64,000 nt of DNA from JABDBE01 sp049585795 (GTDB lineage: Bacteria; Acidobacteriota; Terriglobia; Terriglobales; Acidobacteriaceae): assembly GCA_049585795.1 (NCBI GenBank), contig JBAVAQ010000024.1, positions 62,001-126,000 on the forward strand, written 5' to 3'. Below the pieces are notes generated by a model, which worked only from the letters and a program-made list of their open reading frames with translations, did not search any database and had not been told where the DNA came from. Below are positions 25,283 through 34,228 of the stretch, one piece after another. The translations under genes were made by a program, and so were the position numbers. Numbering within the stretch: the stretch's first letter is position 1; each line of letters opens with the position of its first letter.

Positions 25283-26314
25283 TTAAGCGGCCTGAGATTT
25301 CTCACCGGGTTTCTCAAGGTGTCCGCCAAACTGAAAACGCATGGCTGACAATAGCTTGTTGGCGAAGTCCGCTTCGCCGCGGGAGCTGAAGCGTTCGTAT
25401 AGCGCCGTCGTGAGCACCGGCGTTGGGACAGCCTCGTCGATGGCCGCTTTGATGGTCCAGCGCCCTTCGCCGGAGTCGGAAACGCGTCCGGCAAACTGAG
25501 AAAGAGCCGGGTCCTGCAGCAGCGCGGATGCGGTTAAATCGAGCAGCCACGACGCGATCACGCTGCCCCGCCGCCACACTTCCGCAATATCCGGGAGGTT
25601 CAGATCGTATTGGTAGTGCTCGGGGTCGCGCAGTGGGGTGGTTTCGGCGTCGGCCGCATGTTCCTGCTTGCCAACATTGGCCGAGCGCAAAACTCCCAGC
25701 CCCTCGGCGTAAGCCGCCATAATTCCATACTCGATTCCGTTGTGAACCATTTTCACGAAATGGCCCGCGCCGTTGGGACCGCAGTGCAGATAGCCCTGCT
25801 CAGAAGTGCCAGAGGCCTTGTCGCGTCCCGGGGTGCGTGCGATATCGCCGATGCCGGGAGCCAGGGTCGCGAAGATTGGATCGAGGTGCTTGACGATATC
25901 CGTCTCCCCGCCAATCATCATGCAATAACCGCGCTCCAGGCCCCACACGCCGCCGCTCGTGCCCACATCGACATAATGAATGTTCTTTGCGGCGAGTTCT
26001 TTCGCACGACGGATGTCGTCCACGTAATACGAATTGCCGCCATCAATCAGAATGTCTCCCGCTTCCAGATACGGCAAAAGTCCGGCAATGGTTTGGTCGA
26101 CGACTGCGGCCGGGACCATCAACCAGACGGCTCGGGGTTTTTCCAGTTTCTTCGCGAACTCCTGCAGGGATGCAGAACCGGTCGCCTTCTGTTGCACCAG
26201 TTCCTCGACTGCCTTCGGTGACCTGTCGAAGACCACGGAACTGTGGCCATTCTTGAGCAAGCGGCGCACCATGTTTGCTCCCATTCGTCCCAGACCAATC
26301 ATTCCAAGCTGCAT
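25283..26314 (-). CDS. gnd: 6-phosphogluconate dehydrogenase (decarboxylating)
   Basis: Oxidatively decarboxylates 6-phosphogluconate to ribulose 5-phosphate. Starting at ATG 26314 it has 343 residues and begins QLGMIGLGRMGANMVRRLL, a Rossmann GxGxxG. It carries the substrate-binding DVGTSGGVWG and the catalytic GHFVKMVHNGIEYG block. The length corresponds to the short (GntZ-like) class. The frame extends to 26362, but those codons lie within the gap after pgi. Confidence 0.94.
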   Translation of the reverse strand: MQLGMIGLGRMGANMVRRLLKNGHSSVVFDRSPKAVEELVQQKATGSASLQEFAKKLEKPRAVWLMVPAAVVDQTIAGLLPYLEAGDILIDGGNSYYVDDIRRAKELAAKNIHYVDVGTSGGVWGLERGYCMMIGGETDIVKHLDPIFATLAPGIGDIARTPGRDKASGTSEQGYLHCGPNGAGHFVKMVHNGIEYGIMAAYAEGLGVLRSANVGKQEHAADAETTPLRDPEHYQYDLNLPDIAEVWRRGSVIASWLLDLTASALLQDPALSQFAGRVSDSGEGRWTIKAAIDEAVPTPVLTTALYERFSSRGEADFANKLLSAMRFQFGGHLEKPGEKSQAA

Positions 26315-26358
26315 GTAGAACTCCTTATCACAGAAAAAATTTGTTAAAGCACTCCGCC

Positions 26359-28038
26359 TCAAGCGGCATGTTTGAGTTTCCGGTAACGGCGGATCAAAGC
26401 GTTTGTCGAACTGTCATGATTGAGTACGGGTTCGGTTTTGCTTTCAAGCTCGGGGATAATGCGCTGCGCCAGGGCCTTGCCCAATTCGACTCCCCATTGA
26501 TCGAACGAGTTGATGTTCCAGATGGTCCCCTGCGTGAAGACTGAATGCTCATACAGAGCGACCAGCTTGCCCAGCACTTCCGGAGTGAGCCGCTCGGCAA
26601 GAATCGTGTTCGATGGACGGTTGCCCTCGAACACGCGATGCGGCACCAGCCAATCCGGCGTTCCTTCCGCCTTTACCTGCTCGGGGGTCTTGCCAAACGC
26701 CAGCGCCTCGGTTTGCGCGAATACATTCGCCAGGAGCATGTCGTGATGCCGGCCAAGCGCATTGAGCGGTTGCATGAATGCGATGAAGTCGCAGGGGATC
26801 AGCCTGGTGCCTTGATGAATCAGTTGATAGAACGAGTGTTGGCCATTGGTGCCGGGCTCACCCCAGTAGATGGGGCCGGTATCGTAATTGACCCGGGCTC
26901 CTTCGAGCGTGACGTGTTTGCCGTTGCTTTCCATCGTCAGTTGTTGCAGGTACGCTGGAAAACGTTTCAGGTATTGCTCATACGGCAAAACGGCGACGGT
27001 TTGCGCTCCGAAGAAGTTGTTGTACCAGACCCCGAGCAATCCCAAGAGCACCGGCAAATTGCGCTCGAACGGAGTATTGCGGAAATGCTCGTCCACCTGA
27101 TGAAAGCCATTCAACATGGCGTGGAAATTCTCTGGACCGATCGCGATCATAGTAGACAAGCCGATCGCGGAGTCCATGGAGTAGCGTCCGCCGACCCAGT
27201 CCCAGAATTCAAACATGTTGGCGGTATCGATGCCGAACTTTTCCACCTCCGCGGCGTTGGTCGATACCGCGACAAAATGTTTCGCGACCGACTTTTCGTC
27301 CCCTCCCAAACCTGCGAGCGACCAATCGCGAGCCGTGTGGGCGTTGGTCATCGTCTCCAGCGTTGTGAAAGTTTTTGAGGAGATGATAAAAAGAGTCTCC
27401 GTTGGGTCGAGGTCTCGGACCGCCTCGGCAAAATCGGTGCCATCGACATTGGAAACGAACCGGAACGTCATATTTCGATCGCTGTAGTGTTTGAGCGCTT
27501 CGTAAGCCATCACCGGGCCCAGATCCGACCCGCCGATACCGATATTGATCACGTTGCGAATGGTTTTGCCGGTATGGCCTTTCCACGCGCCGCTTCGCAC
27601 CCGGTCGCTGAACTGGCTCATCTTGTCGAGCACAGCGTGGACCTCGGGCACTACGTTCTGGCCGTCTACAACGATCGATGTTCCTCGTGGCATCCGAAGG
27701 GCGACGTGCAACACCGCCCGCTTTTCCGTAACGTTGATCTTCTCCCCGCGGAACATGGCGTCGATTCGCGCCTGCAGGCCTGATTCTTCGGCCAGTTGAA
27801 GCAGGAGCTTGAGGGTTTCGTCGGTGACCAGATTCTTCGAGTAATCGAAATAAATTCCCAAAGCCTCAGCCGTCAGCCGCTCGCCGCGCTTGGGATCGTC
27901 AGCAAAGAGATTGCGGAGATGGGTTTTCTGAATCTTCTTAGAGTGAGCTTCGAGAGCCTTCCAGGCCCGGCGTTTGACCGCCGGTTTTCCGGTTATTGAT
28001 TCCACGTGTGCTGCCATGTCCATTTTCCTTTCGTCCAT
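26359..28038 (-). CDS. pgi: Glucose-6-phosphate isomerase
   Basis: Interconverts glucose 6-phosphate and fructose 6-phosphate. About 559 residues from ATG 28038; ATGs at 28023 and 28017 are alternatives. Family signatures are GIGGSDLGPVMAYEAL, the SSKTFTTLETMTNA loop and the C-terminal NSFDQWGVELGK. The gene overlaps the 3' end of the upstream glucokinase ORF by about 100 bp, which is unusual for the operon. Placed between glucokinase and gnd, it routes hexose phosphate. Confidence 0.95.
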   Translation of the reverse strand: MDERKMDMAAHVESITGKPAVKRRAWKALEAHSKKIQKTHLRNLFADDPKRGERLTAEALGIYFDYSKNLVTDETLKLLLQLAEESGLQARIDAMFRGEKINVTEKRAVLHVALRMPRGTSIVVDGQNVVPEVHAVLDKMSQFSDRVRSGAWKGHTGKTIRNVINIGIGGSDLGPVMAYEALKHYSDRNMTFRFVSNVDGTDFAEAVRDLDPTETLFIISSKTFTTLETMTNAHTARDWSLAGLGGDEKSVAKHFVAVSTNAAEVEKFGIDTANMFEFWDWVGGRYSMDSAIGLSTMIAIGPENFHAMLNGFHQVDEHFRNTPFERNLPVLLGLLGVWYNNFFGAQTVAVLPYEQYLKRFPAYLQQLTMESNGKHVTLEGARVNYDTGPIYWGEPGTNGQHSFYQLIHQGTRLIPCDFIAFMQPLNALGRHHDMLLANVFAQTEALAFGKTPEQVKAEGTPDWLVPHRVFEGNRPSNTILAERLTPEVLGKLVALYEHSVFTQGTIWNINSFDQWGVELGKALAQRIIPELESKTEPVLNHDSSTNALIRRYRKLKHAA

Positions 28039-28735
28039 TATGCTTCTCGGAGATGACCCTTGCGCGAAGGGAACTCGGTTGATTCTCGGCTTGCTCCCAG
28101 AGTCGGAACCCTCCGCGAAACGCATTGGCGTTGTTTCCCACCCGGCAACGCGGAGGAATTTCCTTCAACTTCTTAACATTGCCTCCGCCCAGAACCACGT
28201 CATCAGGTTCGAGGACTGCGATCATGCGAGCGACTACATCTCTGACATGGCGCCGCCACTTTTTCTTGCCGTGTTGTTTTAATCCGGCAAGCCCCACGTA
28301 GCTCTCATAGGTTCCCTTTTTGTAAGGGAGATGGGCCAGTTCCATGGGCTCAACGATGCCGTCCACAACAAAGGCGGAGCCGAGGCCGGTACCCAGCCCG
28401 AGGAACAGCATCTTGCCGCCTTGATAGCTTCCCAAAGCCTGCATGGCCGCGTCATTGATGATCTTGGTCGGACGCCGGAATGCGCCTCGAAAATCAAATC
28501 CCACCCAGCCCGTTCCCAAATGATGCGGTTCGGCAATCGGTCGATTGTGCAGGACCGGCCCCGGATAGCCCATCGAAACCACATCATATTCCCAAGTTCC
28601 GATGATCCGCTTGATGCTGGAGATCATCTGCTGCGGAGTCATCCTGCGACCAGACGGAAACTTTCGCGCCTGAACCTGCCCAGTGGCCAGGATCTTTACG
28701 TGCGTTCCACCGACATCGACGGCCAGCACTTTCAT
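27938..28735 (-). CDS. ROK/polyphosphate-glucokinase-type glucokinase
   Basis: Phosphorylates glucose. The kinase part is about 215 residues, with VDVGGTHVKI (phosphate 1), GYPGPV, NDAAMQALG and GLGTGLGSAFV. This matches polyphosphate-dependent or ATP-dependent ROK kinases; the phosphoryl donor is not evident. Its ATG overlaps the pgm stop (ATGA). The reading frame then continues ~100 bp into pgi with a tail (SSLRARVISEKHNGRKENGHGST...) that is not conserved in kinases. This suggests a lost stop codon, a sequencing frameshift, or an evolved overlap. Confidence 0.85.
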   Translation of the reverse strand: MKVLAVDVGGTHVKILATGQVQARKFPSGRRMTPQQMISSIKRIIGTWEYDVVSMGYPGPVLHNRPIAEPHHLGTGWVGFDFRGAFRRPTKIINDAAMQALGSYQGGKMLFLGLGTGLGSAFVVDGIVEPMELAHLPYKKGTYESYVGLAGLKQHGKKKWRRHVRDVVARMIAVLEPDDVVLGGGNVKKLKEIPPRCRVGNNANAFRGGFRLWEQAENQPSSLRARVISEKHNGRKENGHGSTRGINNRKTGGQTPGLEGSRSSL

Positions 28736-30441
28736 GACGAAGCCGCTCCGCCCTGCAGCGCGTTGTTCACAATCGCCTGCGCTTCACTGATGATGCTATT
28801 CAGATGGGCTTCGTCCTTGAAGCTCTCTGCGTAAATCTTGTATATGTTTTCGGTGCCGGACGGACGGGCGGCAAACCAGCCGCTGCCCGCCACGACTTTC
28901 AGACCACCGATTGGAGCGTTGTTACAGGGAGCGCGAGTCAGCTTCGCGGTGATCGGTTCGCCGGCCAGCGTCAACTCTTTGACTGCCTCAGGCGACAGTT
29001 TCTGCAGGCTTGCTTTTTGCTCAGGAGTTGCGGGCGCATCGATGCGGGTGTAGTACGGCGTGCCGAACTCCGCGGTCAATTCGCGGAAGTGCTCACTCGG
29101 ATCTTTGCCCGTGCGCGCGGTAATCTCCGCCGCCAGCAGGCCCATGATCAAGCCGTCCTTATCGGTTGTCCACACTGTGCCGTTCAGACGCAAGAAACTG
29201 GCGCCGGCACTCTCTTCTCCGCCAAAACATTGCGAGCCGTCGACTAAACCAGGAACGAACCATTTGAAGCCCACGGGCACTTCACAGAGTGGATGTCCCA
29301 GCTTTTTCACCACCCGGTCAATCATGCTGCTGCTGACCAGCGTCTTGCCCACTGCAACCTGCGCGCCCCAGCTTGGACGATGCTCCAGCAGATAGCCGAT
29401 GGCCACGGCCAGATAGTGATTGGGATTCATCAATCCCGCGGACGGCGTCACAATGCCGTGCCGGTCCGCATCGGTGTCGTTGCCGAAAGCCACGCGATAC
29501 TGATCTTTGAGACGAACGAGGCTGGCCATTGCGTATGGACTGGAGCAATCCATGCGGATCTTGCCGTCATGATCCACAGTCATGAAGGAGAACGTCGGAT
29601 CGATGACAGGGTTTACGTCAGTCACATCCAGACCGTAAATCGAGTTGATCGGCTCCCAGTAAGGCTGCGATGCGCCGCCCAGCGGATCGACTCCCAGCTT
29701 GAGGCCGGCGCTACGGATCGCATCAATGTCGACTACATTCTTCAGGTCGCGAACGTAGGGCAGTACGAAGTCCTCCTGATGCGTGCTCCCGGCTTTGATG
29801 GCCGCAGAAAAGGGTATTCGCTTGACCCCGGCGTTATTGCTGCGCAGCAATTCATTCGCGCGATTCTGTACCCACTCGGTTACGTGGGTGTCGGCGGGGC
29901 CGCCGCTGGGCGGGTTGTATTTGAATCCGCCATCCTCGGGCGGATTATGCGATGGCGTAATCACGATGCCATCAGCAAGATGATCCTTCCGCCCCCGGTT
30001 GTACACCAGAATGGCACGAGAGATGACCGGTGTCGGAGTCACTCCGTCGTTTTGCTGAATGATGGTTTCGACGTTATTCGCGGCCAGCACCTCGAGCGCG
30101 GTGCGCTGCGCGGGTTCGGAAACCGCGTGAGTGTCCTTGCCCATATACAGTGGGCCATCGGTGCCCTGGCTGCGCCGGTATTCGCAGATCGCTTGCGTGA
30201 TAGCGAAAATGTGGGCTTCCGTGAAGGTGCCTTGGAACGGCGAGCCGCGGTGACCGCTGGTGCCAAAGATGACCATCTGGTTAGGATCGTCAAGGTCGGG
30301 CCGGCGTTCAAAATATTCACGATCGAGCCGGGCCACATCTATCAGCAGCTCCTTCGGGGCGGGAAGCCCTGCCAGTGGCGAGATCATACCCCTAATATTA
30401 CTCGCGCCAGTTTCCAGTGGGCGTGCTAGGGCGCTAGACAT
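28732..30441 (-). CDS. pgm: Phosphoglucomutase
   Basis: Interconverts glucose 1-phosphate and glucose 6-phosphate. 569 residues, the size of bacterial alpha-D-glucose-specific PGM. The catalytic serine loop is ITPSHNPPEDGGFKYN and the metal loop is GNDTDADRHGI. GGEESAGASFLR and the phosphate-binding C-terminal ARPSGTENIYKIYAESF follow. First gene of the operon pgm-glucokinase-pgi-gnd-pgl, which handles glucose, glycogen-derived glucose 1-phosphate and pentose-phosphate flux. Confidence 0.95.
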   Translation of the reverse strand: MSSALARPLETGASNIRGMISPLAGLPAPKELLIDVARLDREYFERRPDLDDPNQMVIFGTSGHRGSPFQGTFTEAHIFAITQAICEYRRSQGTDGPLYMGKDTHAVSEPAQRTALEVLAANNVETIIQQNDGVTPTPVISRAILVYNRGRKDHLADGIVITPSHNPPEDGGFKYNPPSGGPADTHVTEWVQNRANELLRSNNAGVKRIPFSAAIKAGSTHQEDFVLPYVRDLKNVVDIDAIRSAGLKLGVDPLGGASQPYWEPINSIYGLDVTDVNPVIDPTFSFMTVDHDGKIRMDCSSPYAMASLVRLKDQYRVAFGNDTDADRHGIVTPSAGLMNPNHYLAVAIGYLLEHRPSWGAQVAVGKTLVSSSMIDRVVKKLGHPLCEVPVGFKWFVPGLVDGSQCFGGEESAGASFLRLNGTVWTTDKDGLIMGLLAAEITARTGKDPSEHFRELTAEFGTPYYTRIDAPATPEQKASLQKLSPEAVKELTLAGEPITAKLTRAPCNNAPIGGLKVVAGSGWFAARPSGTENIYKIYAESFKDEAHLNSIISEAQAIVNNALQGGAASS

Positions 30442-30916
30442 GGTTTTACCTCCAGATAGCTGCCGCGTATTCGGAAACCGTGCGGTTCGTGAATGTGCCG
30501 CGGCCTTGGTGCGCGCGGTTTTCCCTCAGTGGTCTTTACTGACAGGCTGCGTGCTCAACAAAACTCCTTCTCTCAGATTACATTACTTCTGCCGCAAGTT
30601 GTCTCGCCCAGTTATTCACAAGTGGAGGTGCAAGTCTGGAACAACAGAATCCCCCATAACCACGTCGATCTTCCATAACTACGTCGATCTTCCATTTATT
30701 GCCCGCGATTCGCAACCTTTAAGGTGAGATTCAGTTAGCATTGGAGAAGTTTCATAAACCATAAGTGTGAGAAAGAATGGGTTCCAGAAACCCGGACCTC
30801 TGAACTCGGGGAAGCCCGCCAACGTGAGAGCGAAGCTCCGTCCGAGCTGTGCGTCTGCTCTAAAACAGGTTCGGACTATGGGCGTCCCAATCAAACTAGC
30901 AGCAGTCTGGTGACCT
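30442..30916. other. Divergent intergenic region with 19-bp tandem repeat
   Basis: 475 bp between pgm and nhaA. Two tandem copies of a 19-bp unit (ccataac(c/t)acgtcgatctt, 30654-30691) plus a 4-bp start of a third copy are the only notable structure. They could be a regulator-binding array for the divergent promoters. Confidence 0.5.
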
Positions 30917-32266
30917 ATGAGAAGCCAGGTGTCGACGGATAACGCAGCGTCGAGAAGCGCCCTGCCGATCGATGTGATTACCAGTCCCTTCGTGCGCTTT
31001 GCGCGGATGGAGGCGGCGGGCGGCATTCTTCTTTTGGCCAGCACGTTTGCGGCCCTGGTCTGGGCCAACTCACGCTGGGAGGCGAGCTATCACGCGATCT
31101 GGAATACCCAGCTTGATATCGGGTTTGGCGGCTTCTTCTTGTCGGAAACCCGCCATGAATGGATCAACGACGGTTTGATGTCCCTTTTCTTTTTCCTGGT
31201 TGGACTCGAGATCAAGCGCGAGGTCCTGATCGGAGAACTGTCTTCCTTGAAGCAAGCGGCTTTCCCGCTGATTGCAGCCATTGGCGGGACCATCGTCCCC
31301 GCCCTCATTTACGTAACGCTTAATCGTGGCGAGGTTGCCCACAAAGGGTGGGGCATCCCAATGGCAACTGACATAGCCTTCGCTTTGGGAGTGCTCGCCC
31401 TTCTCGGGGATCGAGTTCCTGTATCCCTCAAGATTTTTGTAACTGCTCTGGCCATCGTGGACGACATCATCGCGGTTCTCGTGATCGCGCTTTTTTATAC
31501 TGGGCAAATCCGCTTCCTTAGCCTTGCCATGGCTCTTGGCGGAATTGCTCTATCATTTGGGGCGAACCTGCTGGGTATTCGCAGACCGGCCATCTATGCC
31601 TTCCTTGGCATTTGCGTGTGGAGCGCAGTGCTGCAATCAGGAGTACACGCCACCGTGGCTGGGGTTGCGTTTGCTTTCACCATCCCGGCGCGGACTTATA
31701 TTGATCGGGCCCATTTCCTGGAAAAGGGACGCCGGCTGCTGGACCGGTTTGAAGCCGCCCCGCCTGACTCTTTTGAAGAGCACTCCGCAATTCACACTCT
31801 GGAAGAGCAATGCGAGCTGGTCGAATCGCCCTTGCACCGGATTGAGCATCGTCTGCAACCGTGGGTGGTTTTTTTTGTAATGCCGCTGTTTGCCTTCTCC
31901 AACGCAGGTGTGCAAATTCTCGGGAATATGACTGCGGCGGCAAAGAGTTCTGTCTGCTTAGGCGTGGCACTCGGACTCTTCCTTGGAAAACCGATAGGTA
32001 TCTCGCTCTTTGCCTGGTTGGCGAGCAAGGCCAGAGTGGCAACCCGGCCGGCGGGAGTATCGTGGCGACAGATCTTCGGTGCGAGTTGGCTTTGTGGAAT
32101 CGGATTTACCATGTCGCTATTCATCGCAACCTTAGCCTTCGGCGAAGGGAGTCTGCTCGACATGTCCAAAATTGGAACCTTTGCAGCTTCGGTCGCAGCG
32201 GCAATTTGCGGGAGCTTGTTCTTGTTGGGCAGGTTCGCTCAGGTTCCGCGATCAGATAGCCGATGA
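30917..32266 (+). CDS. nhaA: Na+/H+ antiporter NhaA
   Basis: Exchanges Na+ for H+ across the inner membrane to control pH and sodium. 449 residues with a dozen hydrophobic helices. The conserved GLEIKREVL, MATDIAFALGVLALLG and the functional Asp pair in ALAIVDDIIAVLVIALFY are all present. The 5' 'SRSALPIDVITSPFVRF' is a typical NhaA N-terminus. It stands alone and convergent with the phosphopantetheinyl transferase gene. The C-terminus is somewhat longer than in E. coli. Confidence 0.95.
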   Translation: MRSQVSTDNAASRSALPIDVITSPFVRFARMEAAGGILLLASTFAALVWANSRWEASYHAIWNTQLDIGFGGFFLSETRHEWINDGLMSLFFFLVGLEIKREVLIGELSSLKQAAFPLIAAIGGTIVPALIYVTLNRGEVAHKGWGIPMATDIAFALGVLALLGDRVPVSLKIFVTALAIVDDIIAVLVIALFYTGQIRFLSLAMALGGIALSFGANLLGIRRPAIYAFLGICVWSAVLQSGVHATVAGVAFAFTIPARTYIDRAHFLEKGRRLLDRFEAAPPDSFEEHSAIHTLEEQCELVESPLHRIEHRLQPWVVFFVMPLFAFSNAGVQILGNMTAAAKSSVCLGVALGLFLGKPIGISLFAWLASKARVATRPAGVSWRQIFGASWLCGIGFTMSLFIATLAFGEGSLLDMSKIGTFAASVAAAICGSLFLLGRFAQVPRSDSR

Positions 32267-32336
32267 AAGTGAACCGGATCTGCCAATCGACGATCTCAAA
32301 AGCGGGCGCCTGTTTCCGGCAATGCTTTGGGCGGAG

Positions 32337-33131
32337 CTATTGGTGCGGGTCTTCGTCCACCGCTGGCGACGGCCAGGGGCCGAGGCGCACCCTGCAGTTC
32401 TCGCTTTCGACCGCGAGCGCGGCCCGCAATTTTGCTCCGAGGTTCAGTTGCCAGAGAGACCAACGTCGCGATTCTTCCGGATCGTCGTACACGTTCAACT
32501 GCAATTTGCAGTCGGCCGCTCCAACGCCTGGCAGCACGCCAAAGCTGCTTAGCGACATGGAGAGGCCCTGCCCGTGCGCTTTGATGTAAGCCTCTTTCGC
32601 CGTCCAGCAACTAAAGAACGACGGTATGTGTTCCGAAGCCGGTCGCGATCGCAACCAATCCACCTCTTGACGAGAAAAGAAGCGCTCGGACAACTCAAAT
32701 ACATTCGTATCCTCGCGAATCCTCTCGACATCAACTCCGACTTGACGATGCCGCGTCACGGCAAAGACGGTCGTCCCTCGGGTATGGGACAGGTTGAAAC
32801 GAAGATTACTGCGGGGATAAGGCTCAGTGCTCCCGCCAAGTTCAGGCTTCCCATTTGCTGTGGTGCGGAAACAAACCGCATGCGCTTCCATGCCCAGATA
32901 ACCGGCAAGGCATCGCCGGAGCAAAGCCCTGCTGATAACAAATTGATTGCGTGGCTCCGGAAATTTGAATCGCCCTGCCCGCTCTCGCTCTTCGGAATCC
33001 AGCAACTGGGACAAGGAGCCGGATTCCTTCTCCCATGCGACGAGGTCAACATGCCAGACGTGAACTTCATCGTCCGGCAAGATGCCATCGAAACGCAGCA
33101 ACCCTTCTGAGTCCACAGGCCTAGATATCAC
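32337..33131 (-). CDS. 4'-phosphopantetheinyl transferase (Sfp type)
   Basis: Transfers phosphopantetheine from CoA to a carrier-protein serine. Diagnostic motifs are VGVDVERI (metal-binding Asp) and FFSCWTAKEAYIKAHGQGL (WxxKEAxxK). The GTG at 33131 gives 264 residues, the usual size; the frame runs ~240 bp further upstream without family-like sequence. Upstream NLSHT also fits. Possible carrier partners are the fused ACP in the acyl-CoA synthetase at 56206 or a fatty-acid/polyketide ACP outside the window. No biosynthetic cluster adjoins. Confidence 0.88.
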   Translation of the reverse strand: MISRPVDSEGLLRFDGILPDDEVHVWHVDLVAWEKESGSLSQLLDSEERERAGRFKFPEPRNQFVISRALLRRCLAGYLGMEAHAVCFRTTANGKPELGGSTEPYPRSNLRFNLSHTRGTTVFAVTRHRQVGVDVERIREDTNVFELSERFFSRQEVDWLRSRPASEHIPSFFSCWTAKEAYIKAHGQGLSMSLSSFGVLPGVGAADCKLQLNVYDDPEESRRWSLWQLNLGAKLRAALAVESENCRVRLGPWPSPAVDEDPHQ

Positions 33132-33280
33132 GGACGAGGTGAAACTGCAAAGTAACCCTTTGAATATAGCGATTTGATTAGAGTGTGTATTACAATCGGC
33201 GTAATCCAGCCGCGGCAAGACGCAGTCTATTTCAACGCGAAACTCAATTTGGGGCCTTGATTGGCCCAGCTTGGCGGCCC

Positions 33281-33505
33281 ATGAAAAACGTTTATGAAGT
33301 GCTGCGAGAAAAAGAGATGCATCTGGCGCGCTTGCGTGCTGAAGTTGATGCACTTCGAGTCGTCGTCCCACTGCTCGCCGACCGGATTGAAGCGGACGAT
33401 GATGCTGTTATAGACTCACCCAACGTCGTATGGACGCCGGCGCTGCAGAAAAATAAGTGGCCACTCAAGCTGGGCAACCCGGCTCCCAGCTACTCGGAGT
33501 CCTAG
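33281..33505 (+). CDS. Small coiled-coil protein
   Basis: 74 residues from ATG 33281: KNVYEVLREKEMHLARLRAE, then a heptad-like helix VDALRVVVPLLADRIEAD, then an unstructured tail. Similar 'NVYEVLRxKE' small proteins recur in this bacterial group. Function is unknown. Confidence 0.65.
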   Translation: MKNVYEVLREKEMHLARLRAEVDALRVVVPLLADRIEADDDAVIDSPNVVWTPALQKNKWPLKLGNPAPSYSES

Positions 33506-33736
33506 CCGCGCCTCTTTAGCATGTGCAGACAACCGCGGTGTCGCATCTGCGTTCTTGCTTCGCGAAGCTGCAACGGTTTTCACCTCCGGCATGTTCTTAG
33601 CACAGCTTATGTCTTGTAAGTTATTTAATATCAATAATATACAACGTTTCTAGGCTGGCACGCAGATTGCGCTTTATGGACTCGTGTTCTGAAGTGGCGG
33701 CTTTTTCTGATCCCGCCATCTTCTTGGGAATTGGAC

Positions 33737-34186
33737 ATGCAAGTCCGCAGCCTGTGCTCGTTTCTTCTGGTGGCCTCGGCCACTTGTCTGGCTTCAACCA
33801 TCGGACCCGGGTTGGATTTCGAGCGGGCGACATCCATCGCATTAGCAACCCGCGAACATCAGATATGGGCCTCGCCGTTTCGCGACTCAAGGTTTGCCGC
33901 TATGCTTCGCGCCACCGAGGAGAACAATTGCGAGGCTTCCCAACCTCCCGAGCCTTTAGCCACTCCCAATCCGCTGCTCGACGTGGCCGACCCAAACGCC
34001 AAGGTCAGTGTGAGCTTCATCATCGGGACAGACGGCTTGGTTCATTCCGCCCTCATTCTTGAGAGTGCGGGTGCTGCCGAGGACCGAACTATCCTGGATG
34101 CGGTCCGTTCCTGGCGTTATCGTCCAGCCATGTGCAACGGTGCCGCCACCGAAACCGAAGGCAAGATCGAGTTCTCGAGCCGATAG
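33737..34186 (+). CDS. Secreted TonB C-terminal-domain protein
   Basis: From ATG 33737 the product begins QVRSLCSFLLVASATCLAS, a signal peptide. The last ~60 residues, VSVSFIIGTDGLVHSALILESAG..ILDAVRSWRYRPA, are a TonB_C beta-beta-alpha-beta fold with the typical 'W.y.PA'. No transmembrane helix plus proline linker of a genuine TonB is seen, so it may be a periplasmic TonB-like protein rather than an energy transducer. Confidence 0.8.
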   Translation: MQVRSLCSFLLVASATCLASTIGPGLDFERATSIALATREHQIWASPFRDSRFAAMLRATEENNCEASQPPEPLATPNPLLDVADPNAKVSVSFIIGTDGLVHSALILESAGAAEDRTILDAVRSWRYRPAMCNGAATETEGKIEFSSR

Positions 34187-34228
34187 GCATCCTTTTCGAC
34201 TAGAATGAGCGCTGGATGAGTCTGCACC

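Noticed and set aside
29293..30429. 378-codon plus-strand frame opposite pgm
   Set aside because: Shadow frame; pgm is unambiguous on the other strand.
30654..30695. CRISPR-like array
   Set aside because: Only two direct units without spacers; a simple tandem repeat. No CRISPR array or cas genes were seen anywhere in the window.
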